Shown: piece after piece, positions 7,859 through 13,502 of the stretch
Layout of the letters: every line of letters begins with the position of its first letter
How positions within the stretch are numbered: position 1 is the stretch's first letter
Assembly (NCBI GenBank): GCA_002413185.1
Contig: DHWM01000107.1
Coordinates: 1 to 13,502, forward strand
Direction: 5' to 3'
Length of the DNA: 13,502 nt
Origin: Actinobacteria bacterium UBA5182
Lineage (GTDB): Bacteria > Actinomycetota > UBA4738
Notes under the pieces: model-generated
Database searches by the model: none
The model's input: the letters and a program-made list of their open reading frames with translations, nothing else
Told to the model about the DNA's origin: nothing
Translations under genes and position numbers: made by a program

Positions 7859-8431
7859 TCAGGCTCCTCTGCGGCGCTCTCCGATTATAGCCGCGACCTG
7901 CGCCGCTGCAGCATCCACGTCGTCGTTCACCACCACGTGGTCGAACCACGACCGCTGCCCGATCTCCTCCCGCGCCGCCGACAGCCTTCTCGCCAGCGCG
8001 GCTTCGTCCTCGGTCCTCCTGGCCCGCAGCCGCCTGGCCAGCTCCTCTTCGGAGGGGGGATCGAGGAAGATCAGCACCGCATCCGGCATGACCCGCCGGA
8101 TGCTGGCCGCGCCCTGGACGTCGAGCTCCAGGATGACGTCACGGCCCGCCTCGAGGGCCTCGCCCACCGGGGCCCGCAGCGTCCCCGACCGGTGGTCACC
8201 GTAGATCTCGGCCCACTCCAGGAACGCGCCGTCTTCGACCAGCGTGTCGAACTCACCGCGGGAGACGAAGTGGTAGTCGCGGCCGTCCCGTTCGCCCGGA
8301 CGGGGGGCCCTGGTGGTGCACGAGACGGACAGGTACAGGTCCGGTCGAAGCTCCAAGAGGCGCCGGACGACGGTCCCCTTCCCGACGCCGGACGGACCGG
8401 AGATGACGAAGAGCCGCCCCGCGGCGGTTAC
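7859..8431 (-). CDS. gmk: Guanylate kinase; start codon non-canonical
   Basis: Phosphorylates GMP to GDP with ATP. Counting from position 8431 gives 190 residues, normal for the family. The P-loop GPSGVGKGT is at residues 12-20. The GMP-binding region SVSCTTRAPRPGERDGRDYHF follows (about 34-54), then DVQGA, LIFLDPPSEEEL and an arginine-rich lid. The only canonical in-frame start near the N-terminus is TTG at 8356, which would remove the P-loop and cannot be right. No ATG, GTG or TTG exists in any frame between the end of mihF and the P-loop. The codon GTA at 8431-8429 overlaps the mihF TAA stop exactly where a GTG overlapping a TGA (GTGA) would be expected, as seen at pyrF/pyrE here. GTA is therefore used as the provisional start; ATT at 8443 is an alternative. 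The last codons contain the rpoZ promoter. Confidence 0.9.
   Translation of the reverse strand, partial: VTAAGRLFVISGPSGVGKGTVVRRLLELRPDLYLSVSCTTRAPRPGERDGRDYHFVSRGEFDTLVEDGAFLEWAEIYGDHRSGTLRAPVGEALEAGRDVILELDVQGAASIRRVMPDAVLIFLDPPSEEELARRLRARRTEDEAALARRLSAAREEIGQRSWFDHVVVNDDVDAAAAQVAAIIGERRRGA
7877..7914 (-). promoter_or_regulatory. Predicted rpoZ promoter inside the 3' end of gmk
   Basis: A perfect TATAAT occurs on the minus strand at 7889-7884, within the last codons of gmk (Ala-Ala-Ile-Ile-Gly). Six-base spacing predicts +1 at G7877 and a leader of about 80 bases before the rpoZ ATG at 7797. ATGCTG at 7914-7909 lies 19 bases upstream of the -10. It is a weak -35 candidate, but shares GCTG with the same region of the metK and mihF promoters. 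Confidence 0.5.
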
Positions 8432-8742
8432 CTCTTGGCGAATTCGGAGAGCAGGGCGTCCTTCTGCTTCGCCCCCAGCCCCCGGACCCGGCGGCTCGCC
8501 GAGATGTCGAGGCGCTCCATGATCTTCCGGGCCCGGACCTTCCCCACCCCGGGCAACGACTCGAGCACGGAGGAAACCTTCATCTTCCCGACAACCTCGT
8601 CGCCTTGGCGACCGAGGACCTCACGAAGGGACACCCTCTCGGCTTTCAACTGCGCCTTCAGCTCGGCCCGGCGCTTCCGCGCCTCCGCCGCCTTGACGAG
8701 GGCTTCCTTCCGCTGCTGGTCGGTGAGGGTGGGTAGAGGCAT
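8428..8742 (-). CDS. mihF: Integration host factor, actinobacterial type (mIHF)
   Basis: Nucleoid-associated DNA-binding protein of actinobacteria, 104 residues, unrelated in fold to the alpha/beta IHF of E. coli. The start PLPTLTDQQRKEAL, the basic helix with repeated KAAEARKRRAELK, the segment GKMKVSSVLESLPGVGKVRA and the end RRVRGLGAKQKDALL match the mycobacterial protein closely. LPGVGKVRA is the helix-two turns-helix DNA-contacting part. The ATG at 8742 is chosen over a longer reading to 8802 because an AAGGAGGG Shine-Dalgarno lies directly upstream, the longer version has no family match, and the predicted transcription start lies inside it. It sits between pyrE (134 bases upstream) and gmk (overlapping at the stop). 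Its own promoter is predicted. Confidence 0.95.
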   Translation of the reverse strand: MPLPTLTDQQRKEALVKAAEARKRRAELKAQLKAERVSLREVLGRQGDEVVGKMKVSSVLESLPGVGKVRARKIMERLDISASRRVRGLGAKQKDALLSEFAKR

Positions 8743-8745
8743 GTG

Positions 8746-8753
8746 CCCTCCTT
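8746..8753 (-). promoter_or_regulatory. Strong Shine-Dalgarno for mihF
   Basis: AAGGAGGG on the minus strand, with GGAGG at 8751-8747, four bases before the ATG at 8742. It is the strongest ribosome binding site in the window and fixes the mihF start. Confidence 0.8.
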
Positions 8754-8782
8754 GCCTTGATGTCGGGAGATCGGGGTGAAGG

Positions 8783-8821
8783 TCGGGCCGGATTATACGC
8801 ACGGCGCAAATGGGCCAGCAA
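8783..8821 (-). promoter_or_regulatory. Predicted mihF promoter
   Basis: A perfect TATAAT at 8797-8792 on the minus strand with TTGCTG at 8821-8816 (18-base spacer; TTG matches the -35 consensus). The start of transcription is expected at G8784 or A8783, giving a leader of about 41 bases that contains the strong Shine-Dalgarno. It lies in the 134-base pyrE-mihF gap, the largest in the window. No convincing terminator hairpin with a U-run was seen between pyrE and this promoter. Confidence 0.65.
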
Positions 8822-8876
8822 TCGAAGCGAGCATCGCGCGACCGCGTGTGCCCCCCGATGAACCTCTAGGTGAAGC

Positions 8877-9452
8877 TCACCCCGCCCCTCCCAGATGGCG
8901 CGACCCCGGCGCGTCGAAGGGAACACCGCGGAGGCAGAGCGGACAGTCCACCGGGTCCCAGGATCTCTCCGCCACGCGCACGAGCGCTCGAACCGGAATG
9001 TCGAGCGGCGCCTCGGATCGATCCACCATCGCGGCCACGCCAAGAGCGTCGGCCCCGACCCGCCGAACCACCTCGAACACCTCGCGGGCCGAGCCTCCGG
9101 TGGTGATGACGTCCTCCACGACCAGGGCTCGCTCCCCGGGTTCGAGGACGAATCCGCGACGGAGCTCCAGCCGACCTTCGACCCGCTCCACGAAGACCGA
9201 CCGGGCACCGGCGGCGAACGCCACGGCGAACCCCAGGGGCACAGCACCCACCGCCGGGGCGACCACCACGCCGATCCGTGGGTACCACGACGCCATCTCG
9301 CGGGCCAGGTCCATGGTGGCCGCGGGGTCCTCCAGAACGCGCGCCTTCTGCACGTAGATATCCGAATGACGGCCCGACGTGAGCTGGAAGTGGCCCTCCA
9401 GCAACGCTCCGGAGCGGTGGAGGATGGCTTCGGCGTCGAGTCCCGAGCTCAC
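8877..9452 (-). CDS. pyrE: Orotate phosphoribosyltransferase
   Basis: Joins orotate to PRPP to form orotidine 5'-monophosphate, the penultimate step of UMP synthesis. The 191-residue product has FQLTSGRHSDIYVQKARV near the N-terminus (about 22-39) and the PRPP-binding signature VVEDVITTGGSA (111-122). Its C-terminal extension contains a CxxC pair (Cys170, Cys173) and PGSR, as in the Thermus/Clostridium-like PyrE subgroup. The GTG at 9452 overlaps the pyrF TGA by four bases (GTGA), a sign of translational coupling. It is the last gene of the pyrimidine run; mihF follows after a gap with its own promoter. Confidence 0.96.
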   Translation of the reverse strand: MSSGLDAEAILHRSGALLEGHFQLTSGRHSDIYVQKARVLEDPAATMDLAREMASWYPRIGVVVAPAVGAVPLGFAVAFAAGARSVFVERVEGRLELRRGFVLEPGERALVVEDVITTGGSAREVFEVVRRVGADALGVAAMVDRSEAPLDIPVRALVRVAERSWDPVDCPLCLRGVPFDAPGSRHLGGAG

Positions 9453-10129
9453 CCCATGCCCACTTCGCGCAACAGCGCCCGGGCCGCCGCCGCGGGATCC
9501 TCGCTGCCGGTGATGGGCCGCCCGATCACGATGAAGTCGGCCCCTCGTTCGAGCGCCTCTCCCGGCGAAAGGACCCTCACGTGGTCGTTGGCGGGCTGGC
9601 CGCCGGGGCGGATCCCGGGGACCACCAAGGTGGCCACGGGGCCGACGGCCTCCCGGACCTCCGCCACGTCCTGGCCGGAGACCACGGCTCCGGAGGCGCC
9701 GGCCGCGATCGCTTCGAAGGCCAGCGACGCGGGAGACGCCAATCCTTCCCCGGCCAGGCTGGAGAGGACCGTGACCGCGATGATGGCCGGCGGTTCCAGG
9801 CCCGCTTCGGCGGCCCCTTTCGCCGCGCCATCCACGGCAGCCTCGATCATCTCGGTGCCGCCCAGGGCGTGGACGGTCAGCAGCTCGGGGCCGAGACGGG
9901 CGAGGTTCCGGGCTGCCCGCCCGACTGTGGTGGGGATATCGTGAAGCTTCAGATCCAGAAAGACCGGGGCCAGCGCCCGGATCCGTTCCACCACGGCGGG
10001 ACCGGTCGCCGTGAAGAGCTCCAGCCCGACCTTGACGTACGCCACCAGCCCGGACAGCCGACGAGCCAGGAGCTCGGCGTGGTCGGCACCGGAGAGGTCA
10101 GCCGCGACGATGAGCGGGTTCCGGGACAT
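9449..10129 (-). CDS. pyrF: Orotidine 5'-phosphate decarboxylase, class I
   Basis: Decarboxylates OMP to UMP. The 226-residue TIM-barrel protein shows Asp11, Lys33 and the active-site signature FLDLKLHDIPTTVGRA (57-72) carrying Asp59, Lys61 and Asp64. The phosphate-binding parts VVPGIRP (169-175) and VIGRPIT (201-207) follow. This is the short bacterial type (PyrF subfamily 1), as in E. coli and Bacillus. It is not the roughly 275-residue subfamily 2 form that is common in Mycobacterium and relatives. The ATG at 10129 is well placed for the family and lies 32 bases inside the end of pyrD. The stop overlaps the pyrE start. Confidence 0.96.
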   Translation of the reverse strand: MSRNPLIVAADLSGADHAELLARRLSGLVAYVKVGLELFTATGPAVVERIRALAPVFLDLKLHDIPTTVGRAARNLARLGPELLTVHALGGTEMIEAAVDGAAKGAAEAGLEPPAIIAVTVLSSLAGEGLASPASLAFEAIAAGASGAVVSGQDVAEVREAVGPVATLVVPGIRPGGQPANDHVRVLSPGEALERGADFIVIGRPITGSEDPAAAARALLREVGMG

Positions 10130-11057
10130 TCCTTCGCAACTGCACCTTTCCCCGCAGATCGGTGGGGCCGGCCAGGCCCTTTCGGGTCAGGAACTCCCCG
10201 ATGCCGGCCGCGACCTCCGCGACGGCGCCGGGGTTGAAGAAGTTGGCGGTGCCCACCTGCACCGCCCAAGCGCCCGCCACCATCAGCTCGACCGCGTCTT
10301 CGGCCCTGGTCACCCCGCCGATCCCGATGATCGGGGTCTCCGGCAGGGCCTGGGCGACCTGATAGACGCACCGGACGGCGACGGGGCGGATGGCCGGCCC
10401 CGACAGGCCGCCAGTGACAGCTCCCAGCCTCGGACGGAACGTCTCGACGTCGATGGCCATCCCCAACAGGGTGTTGATCAGCGACAGCCCGTGCGCCCCC
10501 GCCCGCACACACGCCTGAGCCACCCCCACGATGTTGGTCACGTCCGCCGTGAGCTTGGCGAACACTGGGACGGTGGTGAGCCTGGTCATCGCCCCGATCA
10601 CCTCGGCGGCCTGGTCGGCATGGCATGCGAACACCTGATTGCGCCGCTCCACGTTGGGGCAGGAGATGTTGGCTTCGATGGCCACCACGCCGGGGAGGTC
10701 TCGGACCCGCAACGTGACCTGCGAATACTCCTCGACGCTGGTGCCGGCGACAGAAACCACCACCGGCACTCCCAACGATTCGATGAACGGGCCATCCTTG
10801 GCCCTGAACTCCTCTACGCCGGGGTTCTGCAAGCCGATCGCATTCAGCATGCCGGAGGGGGTCTCGGCCATCCGGGGGGTCGACAGTCCTCGGGTGGGCG
10901 CCCACGTCACGCTCTTGGTCACGATCCCGCCGAGTCCGGCCAGGTCGATCACTCCCGCCATTTCCCTGCCCGAGCCGAAACAGCCCGACGCCGCGAGGAC
11001 CGGGTTCGGGAATCGAACTCCGTTCAGATCGACGTCCAGGCGAGCCTCGGTCATCAT
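10098..11057 (-). CDS. pyrD: Dihydroorotate dehydrogenase, class 1B catalytic subunit
   Basis: FMN enzyme that oxidises dihydroorotate to orotate and passes electrons to PyrK and NAD+. In the 319-residue product Lys48 (TKSV), NAIGLQNPG (72-80) and the active-site cysteine Cys133 in NISCPNV (130-136) identify class 1. The FMN-binding GGLSGPAIRP (216-225), GIGGV (245-249) and VGTANFF (268-274) are intact. Cysteine as catalytic base together with an adjacent pyrK supports class 1B; class 2 enzymes use serine and are membrane-linked. Two consecutive ATG codons lie at 11057 and 11054; the first is used, 4 bases after the pyrK stop. The end DLRGKVQLRRNVPEPAHRRG overlaps pyrF by 32 bases. Confidence 0.95.
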   Translation of the reverse strand: MMTEARLDVDLNGVRFPNPVLAASGCFGSGREMAGVIDLAGLGGIVTKSVTWAPTRGLSTPRMAETPSGMLNAIGLQNPGVEEFRAKDGPFIESLGVPVVVSVAGTSVEEYSQVTLRVRDLPGVVAIEANISCPNVERRNQVFACHADQAAEVIGAMTRLTTVPVFAKLTADVTNIVGVAQACVRAGAHGLSLINTLLGMAIDVETFRPRLGAVTGGLSGPAIRPVAVRCVYQVAQALPETPIIGIGGVTRAEDAVELMVAGAWAVQVGTANFFNPGAVAEVAAGIGEFLTRKGLAGPTDLRGKVQLRRNVPEPAHRRG

Positions 11058-11061
11058 CGCG

Positions 11062-11945
11062 TCACCGCGGCCACGGCTTCGCCAGCTGTGGCTCCGGGGC
11101 GGCGGTGAACCCCTCTGGCGGTGTCTGGTCGTCCGCGGAGGCTCCCAGCCACCGGTCCCACCAGATGCGGGCGGCATTCAGGACCGGCCCCTCCACGCAC
11201 GCCCGGACGTTCCACCATCCCCGACCGTCCAGCGCGATGAAGGGCACCACACATGTCCAGCAGATCCCCAGCCCGCATGCCATCAGCTCTTCCACCGCCA
11301 CCTGGCACGGGATCTCCAGGTCGCGGCAGTATTCGCCAACAGCCCGCAGCATCGGATTGGGGCCACACGCATACACGACCTGGGCGCCGGTCCGCTTGAT
11401 CACCGAGGGCAGGGCATCGGTGACCCGTCCCAGCTCGCCCATCGTCCCGTCGTCGGTGGTGAAGACGAGCGAGCTCGCCAGGCGCTTGCCCTCGAGCGGC
11501 TTGAACACCCGCTCTGCCGTCCGGGCCCCCACGATCATGTGCACGGCCTTGTCCTTCGCCCGAAGCTCCTCGGCCAGGAAATAGAGCGGCGCGGCCCCAT
11601 AGCCCCCGCCCACCAGCAGGCACGTGGAGAGGTCGCCCGGGTCGTTGAAGGGCCGTCCCAATGGGCCCACCACGTCCAGGACGTCGTGGGACCTCGCCTC
11701 CGCCAGCCACGCGGTCCCGGGACCGAGGGCGTCGAACACGATCTCGAGCGTGCCGGCCCAGCCTCCCCGCCTCGACGCCTGGTGGATGGAGAAGGGCCGC
11801 CGGAGCAGGATGTCCCGGCCCTCGGGCACGCCGACCTCGATGAACTGCCCCGGCTTGGCGTCCTCCGCGATCTCCGGCGCCACCAGGGTCAGCGAGTGAT
11901 ACCGGCCTGTTCGCCGGTTCGACAACACCTCGCATCTCGCCCGGA

Positions 11946-11949
<4 letters not shown>
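11062..11949 (-). CDS. pyrK: Dihydroorotate dehydrogenase electron transfer subunit
   Basis: Flavin and iron-sulfur subunit that carries electrons from PyrD to NAD+. The product is 295 residues. The ferredoxin-reductase-like FAD domain carries RRPFSI (50-55) and GPLG. The NAD domain has LLVGGGYGAAPLYF (111-124) and YACGPNPML (193-201). A [2Fe-2S] motif has cysteines at 225, 230, 233 and 251 (CGLGICWTC, then ACVEGPVL). About 40 residues follow the cluster (WWDRWLG and a proline-rich end), more than in the 256-residue Bacillus protein. The GTG at 11949 overlaps the carB TGA by four bases (GTGA). A longer open reading up to 13380 in this frame is a shadow of carB and was not used. Confidence 0.94.

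Positions 11950-13502
<1,553 letters not shown>

Noticed and set aside
5263..7890. An 875-codon open frame on the plus strand opposite metK, coaBC and rpoZ.
   Set aside because: It is a GC-bias shadow of three well-identified minus-strand genes; its translation is low-complexity (runs of Gly, Val, Asp, His) with no recognisable domain.
7859..8356. Guanylate kinase starting at TTG 8356.
   Set aside because: It would lack the GPSGVGKGT P-loop, which is coded in frame just upstream.
8743..8802. A 20-residue N-terminal extension of mIHF starting at 8802.
   Set aside because: The predicted transcription start lies downstream of it, the strong Shine-Dalgarno is at 8746-8753, and the mIHF family starts at the ATG at 8742.
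8820..8876. Possible terminator hairpin after pyrE (GC-rich CGCG repeats near 8835-8845).
   Set aside because: The complementary arms are only about four bases and no T-run follows in the direction of transcription.

Overview
The window is a dense stretch of core housekeeping genes from a strongly GC-rich bacterium. Every supported gene is on the minus strand, so transcription runs from the right edge to the left. In that order: carB (5' part cut off by the right edge), pyrK, pyrD, pyrF, pyrE, mihF, gmk, rpoZ, coaBC, metK, priA, def, fmt, rsmB and rpe (3' part cut off by the left edge). No mobile element, tRNA, rRNA, CRISPR array, phage gene or defence gene was seen, and no intergenic gap exceeds about 135 bases.

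The likely host is a member of the Actinomycetota, probably outside the well-studied Streptomyces/Mycobacterium-type groups. The evidence is a clear mycobacterial-type integration host factor (mIHF), a helicase-motif-less PriA of the type known from actinobacteria, and the order mihF-gmk-rpoZ-coaBC-metK-priA. Against a typical high-GC actinobacterium, the pyrimidine genes are of the type familiar from Bacillus: carB-pyrK-pyrD-pyrF-pyrE with an NAD-linked class 1B dihydroorotate dehydrogenase (PyrD plus PyrK) and a short class I PyrF. This placement is inference from gene content only.

Region 1 (about 8877-13502) is the distal half of a de novo UMP operon, tightly packed with GTGA stop/start overlaps (carB/pyrK, pyrF/pyrE) and a 32-base pyrD/pyrF overlap. 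Region 2 (7552-8742) holds mihF, gmk and rpoZ: nucleoid protein, GMP kinase and RNA polymerase omega. Region 3 (5035-7545) makes coenzyme A precursors (coaBC) and S-adenosylmethionine (metK). Region 4 (1-4991) combines priA with a protein-synthesis group: def and fmt (N-formylmethionine cycle), rsmB (SAM-dependent 16S rRNA methylation, supplied by MetK) and rpe (pentose phosphate pathway).

Three perfect TATAAT -10 boxes on the minus strand mark likely internal promoters: before mihF, inside the 3' end of gmk (for rpoZ), and directly before metK, whose transcript would be virtually leaderless. Three genes have odd starts. gmk has no ATG/GTG/TTG where its start must lie, only GTA at the expected GTGA position. 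rsmB needs a one-base shift to join its ATG to the conserved frame. metK uses TTG with no upstream Shine-Dalgarno. I found no convincing new multi-gene system; the points of interest are start-codon and promoter architecture and the degenerate PriA.
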